From: Endomicrobium sp.
GTDB taxonomy: Bacteria; Elusimicrobiota; Endomicrobiia; Endomicrobiales; Endomicrobiaceae
Reading direction: 5' to 3'
DNA length: 18,838 nt
Assembly (NCBI GenBank): GCA_031273645.1
Contig: JAISRM010000096.1
Span: forward strand, 1 to 18,838
Of this stretch, positions 1 to 7,579 are shown piece by piece. The first letter of the stretch is position 1, and every line of letters starts with the position of its first letter. Both the position numbers and the translations under genes were made by a program. The notes under the pieces were generated by a model. It was given only the letters and a program-made list of their open reading frames with translations, was not told the origin of the DNA and ran no database searches.

Positions 1-1561
1 CAATCGGGCAAACGCGGCCGTAATGCGTGTGATGAACGTCGCGGACTTCAAATCCGGCTCTTTTTCTGTTTAATCCGCCGGGTCCTAAAGCGGAAAGCCT
101 TCTCTTATGCGTAAGTTCGGCTAAAGGATTTATTTGATCCATAAACTGCGAAAGCTGCGAAGTGCCAAAAAACTTTCTTATCTGCGCCACAAATTGCGTA
201 ATATTTACAAGCGAGCGCGGAGTAACGTTGGTCTTGTCCTGATTATTCATATGCTCTTTTACGAGCCTTGCCATCTGAACAAGCCCTATCCTTATTTGAT
301 TTTCCAAAAGTTCGCCTACAGACCTTACGCGCCTGTTGCCGAGATGATCTATATCGTCCAATCCTATTTTTATTGAAAGATTCCCCTCTTTAAATTCGGT
401 CTCGCCGTTATAAAGATGAATGAGATATTTCAAAGTGGCTACGACGTCTTCCCTTGTAAGAGTTCTTTTATTGTCCGCAGGAATGTTTAATTTAAAATTT
501 TTAGAATAATATTCAAAAATCGGGGCAAGTTTTTTTAATATTTTATATCTTCCCACTGTGGTAAGGTCGTATCTTCTTACGGATTTAAAAAGCAATTCTT
601 CCAAGAATCCCTGCGCTCTTTCCTGCATTATAAATTCTTGGGTTTTTAAAACTCTGTATATATGATTGACCGCTTCTTTCTGGCTTTTTATAGCGTCTTT
701 TTTTAAAGTCAAAAGTATGGATACGTCTTTAAATACCTGAACGGCGGAAAAACCTTTTGATTGAAGCTTCTTTACTACTTCTTCTTTAAGTTCTTTGCCT
801 GCGTCGGCAATAATTTCGCCGGTATTTTTATCGTAAATGTCTTCAGCTATATATTCGTTGGCAAGAACGTTTAGGGAAGCGTCTAAAGGAACTTCTTTCG
901 TCTCTTTAAAAAGACTCAAAATTTCTTCGTCGGTTTCAAAACCTAAAGCGCGCAAAAATGTCGTGGCAAATATTTTTCTTTTACGGTCTATCCTAACGTA
1001 GAGCACGCCGTTTTGGTCAAATTCAAATTCAACCCACGCGCCTCTATAAGGTATCATTCTTGCAAAATATAAAGGCTTGCCCTGTACGGTAACCCTTTTT
1101 TCTTCGTCTTCTTCAAATATAACGCCCGGAGAACGATGTATCTGGCTTACGACGACTCTTTCAGCGCCGTTTATTATGAATGTGGCCGTATCCGTCATTA
1201 AAGGAATGTCGCCGAAATATACTTCCTGCTCTGAGAGTTCTTTTTCTTTGCCGTCTTCTTTTCTGTAAAGCAGTCTCAATTTTACTTTTAAAGGAAGCGC
1301 ATAAGTTGCATCTCTTGCTATAGATTCTTCAACCGAATATTTCGGCTCGCCGAAAGAATAAGAAACATATTCCAAAACCAAACTCTCGTCTGAGTTTGTG
1401 AGAGGGAATATGTCTTTAAAAGCGCCTTCTAATCCTTGAAATTTTCTTTTTTCGGGAGCAATATCCTGCTGCAAAAATTCCGCAAAGGAATCTTTTTGCA
1501 TTTTTAAAAGAAGCGGCGGGTCTATCGGAGCTCCAATTTTTCCAAAGTTAACTTTATTCAT
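1..1561 (-). CDS. rpoB: RNA polymerase beta subunit, N-terminal part (cut by window edge)
   Basis: This encodes the beta subunit of DNA-directed RNA polymerase, which forms one side of the catalytic cleft and the rifampicin pocket. The frame is open from the ATG at 1561 to the window edge, about 520 codons. It begins MNKVNFGKIGAPIDPPLLLK and carries the typical blocks GDIPLMTDTATFIINGAERV and SPGVIFEE. The rifampicin region lies near residues 469-493 and reads QLSQFMDQINPLAELTHKRR followed by LSALGPGG. The residues matching E. coli Q513, D516, H526 and S531 are Q472, D475, H485 and S490, so the common resistance changes are absent. The last readable part, AGFEVRDVHHTHYGRVCPI, has His where most homologues have Pro. 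It lies downstream of rplJ-rplL, the normal order. The Shine-Dalgarno is weak. Identification is certain; the C-terminal half is outside the window. Confidence 0.98.
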   Translation of the reverse strand, partial: MNKVNFGKIGAPIDPPLLLKMQKDSFAEFLQQDIAPEKRKFQGLEGAFKDIFPLTNSDESLVLEYVSYSFGEPKYSVEESIARDATYALPLKVKLRLLYRKEDGKEKELSEQEVYFGDIPLMTDTATFIINGAERVVVSQIHRSPGVIFEEDEEKRVTVQGKPLYFARMIPYRGAWVEFEFDQNGVLYVRIDRKRKIFATTFLRALGFETDEEILSLFKETKEVPLDASLNVLANEYIAEDIYDKNTGEIIADAGKELKEEVVKKLQSKGFSAVQVFKDVSILLTLKKDAIKSQKEAVNHIYRVLKTQEFIMQERAQGFLEELLFKSVRRYDLTTVGRYKILKKLAPIFEYYSKNFKLNIPADNKRTLTREDVVATLKYLIHLYNGETEFKEGNLSIKIGLDDIDHLGNRRVRSVGELLENQIRIGLVQMARLVKEHMNNQDKTNVTPRSLVNITQFVAQIRKFFGTSQLSQFMDQINPLAELTHKRRLSALGPGGLNRKRAGFEVRDVHHTHYGRVCPI

Positions 1562-1656
1562 ATGTTTAAACCTGCTTTTTTATTATATATGTATAAATGA
1601 CAAAGAACATTTATTATACATAATAAATATTTTTTGTCAACCGTAAAAAGTTATCC

Positions 1657-1690
1657 GCGAAGACCAAAACGCCTATGCGCAGGTCTTCGC
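1657..1690 (-). promoter_or_regulatory. hairpin between rplL and rpoB (possible attenuator or processing site)
   Basis: A perfect 9-bp inverted repeat (arms 1657-1665 and 1682-1690, GCGAAGACC against GGTCTTCGC) with a 16-nt loop lies 38 nt downstream of the rplL stop. On the minus strand the hairpin is followed by GGATAAC and only then by a five-T run, so it is not a clean intrinsic terminator. In E. coli a partial terminator and an RNase III site lie in this same gap. A similar role in setting the L12 to RpoB ratio is an inference from position. Confidence 0.55.
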
Positions 1691-1728
1691 AGAAAACTTG
1701 TATAATCACATCAAAATGTCGTTCAGGT

Positions 1729-2106
1729 TTATTTAAGTTCAACAGTTGCGCCTGCTTCGGTAAGTTTTTTCTTTATTTCTTCAGCCTCGGCTTTAGCAAT
1801 GTTTTCTTTTACGGTTTTAGGAGCGCCGTCAACCAAGTCTTTTGCTTCTTTAAGTCCAAGTCCGGTAATTTCTCTTACAACTTTAATAACGTTTATCTTA
1901 TTGGCGCCGGAGCTTGTAAGAACTATGTTAAATTCTGTTTTTTCTTCAACCGCCGCCGCCGCTGCCGCAGGAGCCGCCGCAACCGCTACAGGAGCCGCCG
2001 CAGATACGCCGAATTTTTCTTCCAAAGCTTTTACAAGATCCGCAAGCTCTATCACCGTCAATCCTGAAATCGCTTCAATCAACTGATCTTTTGTTAATGC
2101 TGACAT
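1729..2106 (-). CDS. rplL: 50S ribosomal protein L7/L12
   Basis: L7/L12 is the multi-copy stalk protein of the large ribosomal subunit that recruits elongation factor GTPases. The 125-residue product has the expected three parts. The N-terminal dimerisation helices begin MSALTKDQLIEAISGLTVIE. The hinge at about residues 35-52 is rich in Ala, Pro and Val. The globular C-terminal domain contains EKTEFNIVL, INVIKVVREITGLGLKEAK and LVDGAPK. Length is normal for the family. The start is supported by a strong GGAGG Shine-Dalgarno just upstream. It follows rplJ by 96 nt and precedes rpoB by 167 nt, so it is in the rplJL-rpoB operon and should share the L10 leader control. Confidence 0.98.
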   Translation of the reverse strand: MSALTKDQLIEAISGLTVIELADLVKALEEKFGVSAAAPVAVAAAPAAAAAAVEEKTEFNIVLTSSGANKINVIKVVREITGLGLKEAKDLVDGAPKTVKENIAKAEAEEIKKKLTEAGATVELK

Positions 2107-2126
2107 TTTACTTCCTCCGTTTTATA

Positions 2127-2147
2127 ACAATAATTGACAATTATTGT
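2127..2147 (-). promoter_or_regulatory. AT-rich hairpin between rplJ and rplL
   Basis: A 21-nt perfect palindrome (ACAATAATT, GAC loop, AATTATTGT) lies just upstream of the rplL Shine-Dalgarno. A second possible small stem (GCGC/GCGC, 2148-2160) abuts it. There is no T-run, so it is not a terminator. It may affect rplL translation or mRNA stability; that is inference only. Confidence 0.4.
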
Positions 2148-2202
2148 GCGCTGAGTGCGCAATATTTATTCTGCTTTCCGCTTCTTCCTATTTAACTTTG
2201 AT

Positions 2203-2718
2203 TTAAGCCGCCTGCTTTTTTCCTATTGCGTCAAGAACCGTAACAAGACCTCTGATATTTGCCGCAAGCACGTTTACAAAACCTGTTATCGGCGAATTCA
2301 TAGAGCCTAACATCTTTGCGATAAGAACTTCTTTTGAAGGAAGAGCCGAAAGCTGTTCAACAACGGATGCTCCGACAAATTTTCCCTCGATGTAACCCGC
2401 TTTAACTTGAAGTTTAGCATGGGTTTTTGAAAACTCAAAAACGATTTTTGCGGGAGAAACAATATCTCCGTTTTCAATGACTAAAGCCGTCGGACCGTTA
2501 AAGTTATCTCCGGCTTCTATTCCCGCTTCTTTAAGCGCAATTTCGCTTAAAGTGTTCTTAACGACGACGTACTCGCTGTTAAGAGGACGAAGTTTAGAAC
2601 GAAGCTCTGAAATTTCTTCTACGTTAAGACCGTGATATTGCGTCAATATCAAGCCTTTCATAGATTTAAATTTTTCGGCTAAATTCTTAACTCCCTGCTG
2701 ATTTTTTAAATTTGGCAT
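2203..2718 (-). CDS. rplJ: 50S ribosomal protein L10
   Basis: L10 anchors the L12 dimers to 23S rRNA and forms the base of the ribosomal stalk. In many bacteria the L10-L12 complex also binds its own mRNA leader to repress the operon. The 171-residue product has the family blocks: GLILTQYHGLNVEEISELRS near residues 23-42, YVVVKNTLSEIALKEAG near 50-66 and GPTALVI near 75-81. The C-terminal helix that binds L12 is at about 135-171. Length is typical. AGAGGT precedes the ATG as a Shine-Dalgarno. It is the first gene of the rplJ-rplL-rpoB unit; rplK and rplA are not upstream in this window. An L10-type leader and terminator lie in its 5' untranslated region. Confidence 0.98.
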   Translation of the reverse strand: MPNLKNQQGVKNLAEKFKSMKGLILTQYHGLNVEEISELRSKLRPLNSEYVVVKNTLSEIALKEAGIEAGDNFNGPTALVIENGDIVSPAKIVFEFSKTHAKLQVKAGYIEGKFVGASVVEQLSALPSKEVLIAKMLGSMNSPITGFVNVLAANIRGLVTVLDAIGKKQAA

Positions 2719-2753
2719 TTTTTTACCTCTGCTGCGCTTATTTATTGTTTTCT

Positions 2754-2786
2754 AAAAAATAAAAAAACTTCCCGCGAGAGAAGTTT
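2754..2786 (-). terminator. intrinsic terminator (attenuator) in the rplJ leader
   Basis: On the minus strand the sequence folds as AAACTTC, an 8-nt loop, then GAAGTTT, running straight into a long T-rich tract (2754-2764). It lies between the L10 leader core and the rplJ Shine-Dalgarno. It is therefore placed to stop transcription before the genes when the L10-L12 complex is in excess. The structure is seen directly; the regulatory role is inferred from L10 leaders in other bacteria. Confidence 0.75.
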
Positions 2787-2818
2787 ATCATTAAATACGT
2801 TTCTTTATTTAATTGCTT

Positions 2819-2880
2819 CGTCTCGGTAAGATAGGACATCTGCCTTTTTAATGCCGAACCGGCATCTTACTGTCTTTGAC
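2819..2880 (-). ncRNA. L10 ribosomal protein leader RNA
   Basis: Read on the minus strand, this segment has AGACAGTAAGATGCCGG at the start and TATCTTACCGAGAC at the end. GTAAGAT pairs with ATCTTAC to close the outer stem. An inner hairpin pairs ATGCCG with CGGCAT. The AGACAG and ACCGAG flanks and the two-stem layout match the known L10 leader family, which binds the L10-L12 complex. It lies between a strong promoter and the rplJ attenuator, exactly where such a leader belongs. No covariance search could be run. Confidence 0.82.
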
Positions 2881-2957
2881 TTTCTGTAAAGCAGCCGTTT
2901 TAAAGCGGCCGGCTTGCGACGGATGAAAGAACAGATAAAAGAACAAAACTTTCACCA

Positions 2958-2986
2958 ATTATACAACAAACAAAAACCCTTGTCAA
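2958..2986 (-). promoter_or_regulatory. sigma-70 promoter for rplJ-rplL-rpoB
   Basis: A perfect consensus promoter on the minus strand: TTGACA (2981-2986), a 17-bp spacer and TATAAT (2958-2963). Transcription would start near 2951, giving a leader of about 230 nt. A 12-bp perfect palindrome (2987-2998) lies directly upstream of the -35 box. Confidence 0.93.
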
Positions 2987-3056
2987 GCGCAATTGCGCCG
3001 AGCGGCCGCGTTTGCGGTTATTATTAAATTTAAAATTAAACCTTGCGCGAAAGCGG

Positions 3057-6000
3057 CTATATTTTAAAGTAGAAAGGAAGTTTCTCAAGAAAGGTTCTGA
3101 TAAACAGAATGCTTTCGCCGATAGCTTCTGATTTTTTAAGCCTGAACGCATACGTTTTGGAAGACATAAATTCAATAATGCCGTCGTAATCTCTTATAAG
3201 GCGCGCGATGTCGGCTTTTGAAAAATCCGCGTTTGGCAGAAAATACGCATATATATGCGCGTTATCTTCAAAAATGCGCTCTATGTTTAAAGCTGCCGCT
3301 TTTATTCTGAGGGACATTATTTCAAAGAGCGTTTGCGTTTCGGCGGGCATTTTGCCAAAACGGTCGTTAAGCTCGGCTTTTATGCTTTCAAGGGTTTTAA
3401 AATCTTTGGCGTCGGAAAGTTTTCTGTAAAACAATATTCTTATCTCGTCGTCTTCAATATACGAATAGGGTATCAACGCCGAAATCTGCAAATCTATTTC
3501 GCAGTCATTAGACTTTTTTTCCTGCGTCAAAGTTTCGCCTTTTACTTTTTTTCCTTCTTCTTCAAGAAGTTTTGCAAACATATCGTATCCGACGTCTCTG
3601 ACAAAACCGTGCTGGTTTTTTGAAAGTATTCCGCCGGCCCCTCTTATTTCTAAGTCCTTAAGAGCAAGCCTGAACCCGGAACCCAGCTCGCTGAAATCTT
3701 TCATGGCTTCAAGCCTTTTTACAGCTTGGTCGCTTAAATTTTTATCTTTATAAAACAAATAACAATAGGCTTTTTTTCTTTCTCTGCCTATTCTGCCTCT
3801 AAGCTGATAGAGCTGGGCAAGCCCGAAATTTTCGGATTCTTCGGCTATCATGGTATTTACCGAAGGAATGTCCAGCCCCGATTCTATTATCGTCGTGGCA
3901 AGAAGAACGTCGAGCTGCGCGTTTGTAAATTTCCACATAACGCTTTCAATATCTTTTGGTTTCATCTGCCCGTGTATAACGCCAAGCCTTATATCAGGAA
4001 CAAGCTTTTTTATCTGCGCCGCTTTCGTAAGAATCGTTTCAACTTTATTATAGACGTAAAATACCTGCCCGCCCCTTGAAAGCTCGGCTTCAATAATTTT
4101 TTTAATGAGATTTTCATCGTACAAAGACAGATAAGTTTCTATCGGAAGCCGCCCGAACGGCGGCGTTTCTATAACGGACAAATCCCTAAACCCCGACAGC
4201 GCAGAAGATAAAGTTCTCGGTATCGGGGTGGCCGAAAGCATTAAAATATCTATGTTTTTTTTGAGAGCTTTTATTTTTTCTTTTTGTTTTACGCCGAAAC
4301 GATGCTCTTCGTCTATTATTAAAATGCCGAGATTTTTAAAATGCACGTCTTTTTGCAAAAGTCTGTGCGTTGCGACTATTATGTCTATGCGTCCTTCTTT
4401 AAGCGCGTTTAAAATTTCCTTTTGCCTGCTTTTTGTCTGAAACCTGCTTAAAACTTCCACTTTCGTGGGAAACATTGAAAGCCTGTTGTAAAAAGTGTTG
4501 AAATGCTGCTGCGCAAGAACGGTCGTGGGAACAAGAACCGCCGCCTGCATGCCTTCCTGCGCGGCTTTAAAAGCGGCTCTTACCGCCACTTCGGTTTTGC
4601 CGTAACCCACGTCGCCGCATATAAGCCTTTCCATAGGATAAGGCTTTAAAAAATCGCTTTTAACGTCTTCTATGGCTTTAAGCTGGTCGGGAGTTTCTTT
4701 GTAAGGAAAAGCCTCTGCAAGCTCTTTGTCCCACGGCGTTTCTCTTGAATACGGGCTGCGTTTTGTCATGCTTCTTTGAGCATAAAGGCTTAAAAGTTCT
4801 TTGGCAAAAGCAGCCGCAGCTTCGCGCGCCCTTGATTTCATTCTTTCCCAAGCTATCCCGTCCATAGAATAAAGTTTAGGCTTAACGCCCTCGACGCCTA
4901 TATATTTTTTTACCGCTTTTATTGATTCAGGCGGAACATAAAGCCTGTCGCCTTTGGCGTATTCTATGCACATGTATTCTGCAGTTTTGTCCTGCCTTGA
5001 TATAGTTTTAAGCCCTGCGTATCTGCCTATGCCGTATTTTTCGTGAACAACGTAGTCGCCCGACGATATTTCCCATATCCCTTCAAGCCTTCTGCCGCCT
5101 TTTATTTTTGGAAAACTGACCGGCGCTTTTTTATAAAGCATTTCGCGGCTTGAGATGCACGCGAGATTTTCGTTTTGCGCATAAAATCCTTTTGACAAAT
5201 TTGCGTAAAAAAATTCCGGATACGGATATTTCCAGCCTTCGTCGTGAAAAATGTCTGATATTCTTTCTTTTTCTCCGGAATTTGCGCAGTAAATTTGTAT
5301 ATTTATCCCGCCGCGCGCAAAACTTTCGAGAGAATTTAAAAAGAATTTGACGTCTCCCTGAAAACCGGAAAAACTTTTATAGCTCTGATACGCCGCTTTT
5401 AAATTGAGCGGATCATTTATAATAAGCTCAAAGTTTTCATACTGCAATTCTTCGTCTTTTGACAGAGGATAATCAAAAAAAAGAAGAGTTCCGCCGGCTT
5501 GTTTAGAGCCGGAAAGTGAAAAGAAATTTTTAACCGTAACGCCGGAACCGGAGATTTTTACGGGAAGAATTTTTATTTCGTTTATAAAAGAATTTGAAAG
5601 CTGAGTTGACGGATCAAAAATCCTTAAGGCTTCCACTGTTTCGTATTCAAACAGTATTCTGACGGGCATATCGTTTGCCGCAGGCCACACGTCAACAATA
5701 TCGCCCCTTACGGCAAATTGAAGCCTGTCTTCGACAAAATTTACGCGGTTATAGCCTGCGGTAACAAAATTTTTGATTAGTTCTTCAAGTTTTATATTAT
5801 GATTTTGTTTTATAAAAATGCCGGCGGAACCTGCGGCTGCGTCTTGGCCGCAGGGCAAAGGAGAGAGCATTGAAATGTCTGAAGCGCATACGATAAAATT
5901 TTTTGAATTGTTTATTTTGTCTGCGGCATAAGCCGCCTGTTGAACGTCGCCGGCCGGCAAAAGCAAAATGTCCGGACGAAAGCTTTGCGAATTTAAAGAG

Positions 6001-6179
6001 GAGTTATTAAAAAACGCAAGCATATCTTCATAAAACGCGCCAAGCTCGTCGTCTTTGACAAAAGCAAAAGCGCGCAAATTAGAATTTGCGCCGCCGTCCT
6101 GCAAAATTCCAGATATGCGTTTAAACAGGTAACGGGCTTTGCCCGAACCGCCTATCCCTGATAAATAAAGCGCGCTCAT
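3057..6179 (-). CDS. mfd: transcription-repair coupling factor Mfd
   Basis: Mfd is a DNA translocase that pushes or releases RNA polymerase stalled at lesions and recruits UvrA for nucleotide excision repair. The 1040-residue product is a little shorter than the roughly 1150 of E. coli but has all parts. Residues 1-330 form the degenerate UvrB-like module. The RNA polymerase interaction domain is near 373-425 (GDYVVHEKYGIGRYAGL). The helicase core has Walker A GDVGYGKT at 522-529, DEEH at 623-626, SATPIPRTL at 649-657, TIIESGLDIP near 763 and QLRGRIGR near 792. RGAGG is near 846, followed by the C-terminal inhibitory domain. An in-frame TAA three codons upstream fixes the start at or after 6179. 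No good Shine-Dalgarno is visible, and a 7-codon reading frame (6199-6176) overlaps the start as ATGA. It sits directly upstream of the rplJ operon. Confidence 0.97.
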   Translation of the reverse strand: MSALYLSGIGGSGKARYLFKRISGILQDGGANSNLRAFAFVKDDELGAFYEDMLAFFNNSSLNSQSFRPDILLLPAGDVQQAAYAADKINNSKNFIVCASDISMLSPLPCGQDAAAGSAGIFIKQNHNIKLEELIKNFVTAGYNRVNFVEDRLQFAVRGDIVDVWPAANDMPVRILFEYETVEALRIFDPSTQLSNSFINEIKILPVKISGSGVTVKNFFSLSGSKQAGGTLLFFDYPLSKDEELQYENFELIINDPLNLKAAYQSYKSFSGFQGDVKFFLNSLESFARGGINIQIYCANSGEKERISDIFHDEGWKYPYPEFFYANLSKGFYAQNENLACISSREMLYKKAPVSFPKIKGGRRLEGIWEISSGDYVVHEKYGIGRYAGLKTISRQDKTAEYMCIEYAKGDRLYVPPESIKAVKKYIGVEGVKPKLYSMDGIAWERMKSRAREAAAAFAKELLSLYAQRSMTKRSPYSRETPWDKELAEAFPYKETPDQLKAIEDVKSDFLKPYPMERLICGDVGYGKTEVAVRAAFKAAQEGMQAAVLVPTTVLAQQHFNTFYNRLSMFPTKVEVLSRFQTKSRQKEILNALKEGRIDIIVATHRLLQKDVHFKNLGILIIDEEHRFGVKQKEKIKALKKNIDILMLSATPIPRTLSSALSGFRDLSVIETPPFGRLPIETYLSLYDENLIKKIIEAELSRGGQVFYVYNKVETILTKAAQIKKLVPDIRLGVIHGQMKPKDIESVMWKFTNAQLDVLLATTIIESGLDIPSVNTMIAEESENFGLAQLYQLRGRIGRERKKAYCYLFYKDKNLSDQAVKRLEAMKDFSELGSGFRLALKDLEIRGAGGILSKNQHGFVRDVGYDMFAKLLEEEGKKVKGETLTQEKKSNDCEIDLQISALIPYSYIEDDEIRILFYRKLSDAKDFKTLESIKAELNDRFGKMPAETQTLFEIMSLRIKAAALNIERIFEDNAHIYAYFLPNADFSKADIARLIRDYDGIIEFMSSKTYAFRLKKSEAIGESILFIRTFLEKLPFYFKI

Positions 6180-6228
6180 AGCGCTTTAGACTTTTTCATA
6201 AAATTAACTAAAAGACATTCTGAGACGA

Positions 6229-6280
6229 CAGACTGCGTCTGCAGGCTTAGCCTGTTTTATGGGAACACAGGCAGCGTCTG
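6229..6280. repeat. dispersed mini-palindrome repeat upstream of mfd
   Basis: Three 13-nt palindromic units lie here: 6229-6241 (CAGAC TGC GTCTG), 6242-6254 (CAGGC TTA GCCTG) and an imperfect one at 6268-6280 (CAGGC AGC GTCTG, one G-T pair). The second is followed by TTTTATGG and the third by TTTTTAT. Positions 6229-6262 match the reverse complement of 15802-15835 with a single mismatch, in a loop. This is therefore a copy of the repeat family found upstream of dnaE, in the opposite orientation. Confidence 0.85.
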
Positions 6281-6308
6281 TTTTTATAAAACAGCCAATT
6301 AAGTTGCT

Positions 6309-6328
6309 GCCCGCAGATTGCTGCGGGC
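6309..6328. promoter_or_regulatory. GC-rich hairpin downstream of the 6346 lipoprotein gene
   Basis: An 8-bp perfect stem (GCCCGCAG against CTGCGGGC) with an ATTG loop lies 17 nt past the stop of the minus-strand lipoprotein gene. There is no T-run on either side. It may act as a 3' stabilising hairpin or a weak terminator; its role is uncertain. Confidence 0.45.
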
Positions 6329-6345
6329 GTATATGTTGACAATTA

Positions 6346-6780
6346 CTATTTGCGGGTCAAAACGGTTTCACCGTCTTCATCATAAAAAGTTAAATGGTTT
6401 CCGGAAAGACTGTAGGTTACCGTTGTTTCCTCGTAATCTGCAAAAAATTCGTTATCATCCGGAAAATCATTGTCATTTAAATCGTCTTCATCCTCAAACC
6501 ACGCATATTCATTATATGTCGTAATACTTGAGGACGTATAAGTAAAAGTTCCTTTCCTTGCATATAGCTTTTTGCCTTCGCTGTCAAAAACATAACTTAT
6601 ATATTCTCCGCTGCTTTTAAATTCAATTTGATGCGTAGAATTCCCTAAGCTTTGTTCCCATGTTCCGATTATAGAATTGAAACCCGTTTTATCTTTATAA
6701 TTTTCTCCGCAGCCTATGACCGCAGCGGACATAAATGCGGCAAAACTCATAAACAACGCAGTTTTAAACAGATTTTTCAC
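6346..6780 (-). CDS. small lipoprotein of unknown function
   Basis: A 144-residue protein that I cannot assign to a named family. It starts with GTG, supported by an AAAGGAG Shine-Dalgarno. The N-terminus is a lipoprotein signal peptide: a basic MKNLFK, a hydrophobic stretch, then the lipobox VIGC with the lipidated Cys at residue 24. The mature part contains SIIGTWEQSLGNSTHQIEFK and later alternating short strand-like segments ending TYSLSGNHLTFYDEDGETV. This pattern is like the lipocalin-like or META-like small beta-barrel lipoproteins common in bacteria. A strongly acidic run lies at about residues 95-118. The strong terminator at 6878-6910 separates it from the rubrerythrin operon, so it is probably transcribed on its own. 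Its envelope location is well supported; its function is unknown. Confidence 0.85.
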   Translation of the reverse strand: MKNLFKTALFMSFAAFMSAAVIGCGENYKDKTGFNSIIGTWEQSLGNSTHQIEFKSSGEYISYVFDSEGKKLYARKGTFTYTSSSITTYNEYAWFEDEDDLNDNDFPDDNEFFADYEETTVTYSLSGNHLTFYDEDGETVLTRK

Positions 6781-6877
6781 AAATAGCTCCTTTAATCGCA
6801 GAATGGAATATTAACATCTCGGCTTTCGTATTTAAGTTTAGTCCATAGTCTGTTTTGTTAAAAACTTACTAAACAAT

Positions 6878-6910
6878 AAAACGGGAGCGCGTAATTGACG
6901 CTCCCGTTTT
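6878..6910 (-). terminator. intrinsic terminator after rubrerythrin
   Basis: A 12-bp perfect stem (AAAACGGGAGCG, 6878-6889, against CGCTCCCGTTTT, 6899-6910) with a 9-nt loop lies 17 nt downstream of the rubrerythrin stop. On the minus strand it ends in TTTTATTGTTT. It closes the oxygen-defence operon. The plus-strand reading also ends in T's, so it could work in both directions. Confidence 0.9.
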
Positions 6911-6927
6911 TAATTTAGGCGCGGCGT

Positions 6928-7506
6928 TTAAAAATTGTCTGCAAGCTCTTCCATATAAGCTTTGGAATGCAGGCATGCCGGACATTTTTCATAAGCTTCT
7001 TTGCTTTCATAGACGTATCCGCAATTGCGGCATTTCCATCTTATAGGAGTATCTTTCTTAAAAACTCTGTCGTTTTCAAGATTGTCTAAAAGCTCAAGAT
7101 ACCTTGCTTCATGATGCTTTTCGGCGATGGAAACTCTTCTCCAGCATTCGGCTATTTCTGCAAAACCTTCTTTATCTGCTATTTCTGCAAACTGAGGATA
7201 AAGAACCGTATGCTCTTCGTTTTCGCCTTCGGCTGCAGCTCTTAAGTTTTCAACGGTAGTTCCGATAACGCCTGCGGGATAACTGCCGGTTACCTGAAGA
7301 GAACCGCCTTCCAAAAATTTAAAAAATCTTTCGGCATGCTCTTTTTCATTATCTGCTGTTTCCGTAAATATTGCCGAAATTTGTTCAAAACCTTCTTTTT
7401 TTGCCTTTGAAGCGAAATAGGTATATCGCATTCTCGCCTGAGATTCTCCGGCAAAAGAATTCAAAAGATTCTGTTCTGTTTTTGTTCCTTTAACTGATTT
7501 TGACAT
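6928..7506 (-). CDS. rbr: rubrerythrin
   Basis: Rubrerythrin reduces hydrogen peroxide to water in the cytoplasm of anaerobes, using a diiron site fed by a rubredoxin-type iron. The product is 192 residues from the ATG at 7506, chosen because AAGGAG lies just upstream; an upstream in-frame extension (to 7542) lacks such support. The ferritin-like four-helix domain (about 1-145) shows the expected ligand motifs: GES near residue 20, ADNEKEHAE near 51-59, EGENEEH near 93-99 and AEKHHE near 128-133. The C-terminal rubredoxin domain has C159-x2-C162 and C175-x2-C178 (CRNCGYVY and KCPAC). It is the last gene of the operon, 73 nt after superoxide reductase, and is followed by a strong terminator. 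This placement supports a joint superoxide-to-peroxide-to-water route. Confidence 0.96.
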   Translation of the reverse strand: MSKSVKGTKTEQNLLNSFAGESQARMRYTYFASKAKKEGFEQISAIFTETADNEKEHAERFFKFLEGGSLQVTGSYPAGVIGTTVENLRAAAEGENEEHTVLYPQFAEIADKEGFAEIAECWRRVSIAEKHHEARYLELLDNLENDRVFKKDTPIRWKCRNCGYVYESKEAYEKCPACLHSKAYMEELADNF

Positions 7507-7527
7507 TTTAATTCTCCTTCGTTTAAA

Positions 7528-7556
7528 CGGCAGAGACTTCAATAAGCGCGCTGCCG
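7528..7556 (-). promoter_or_regulatory. hairpin between superoxide reductase and rubrerythrin genes
   Basis: CGGCAG (7528-7533) pairs with CTGCCG (7551-7556) across a 17-nt loop. It lies between the two genes, upstream of the rubrerythrin Shine-Dalgarno. No T-run follows on the minus strand (GTTTAAACG), so it is more likely an RNA stability element than a terminator. Confidence 0.35.
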
Positions 7557-7579
7557 AGTTTTATTAATACATGCTTTTT

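Noticed and set aside
1..110. Rifampicin-resistant RpoB variant
   Set aside because: The key positions matching Q513, D516, H526 and S531 are the susceptible types; Ala at the place of E. coli S522 is common in other bacteria.
1675..2086. Plus-strand open frames opposite rplL
   Set aside because: Antisense shadows of the Ala-rich rplL gene, with low-complexity Arg/Phe-rich or Ala-rich products.
2987..2998. 12-bp palindrome as a terminator for mfd
   Set aside because: It has no loop room and no T-run after it; it adjoins the -35 box of rplJ and may be chance or an operator.
2900..3175. 91-codon frame on the minus strand downstream of mfd
   Set aside because: It overlaps the 3' end of mfd in another frame and covers the rplJ promoter; no similarity to known proteins seen.
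7507..7542. N-terminal extension of rubrerythrin by 12 residues
   Set aside because: AAGGAG lies directly before the ATG at 7506, and the extension is basic with no family match.
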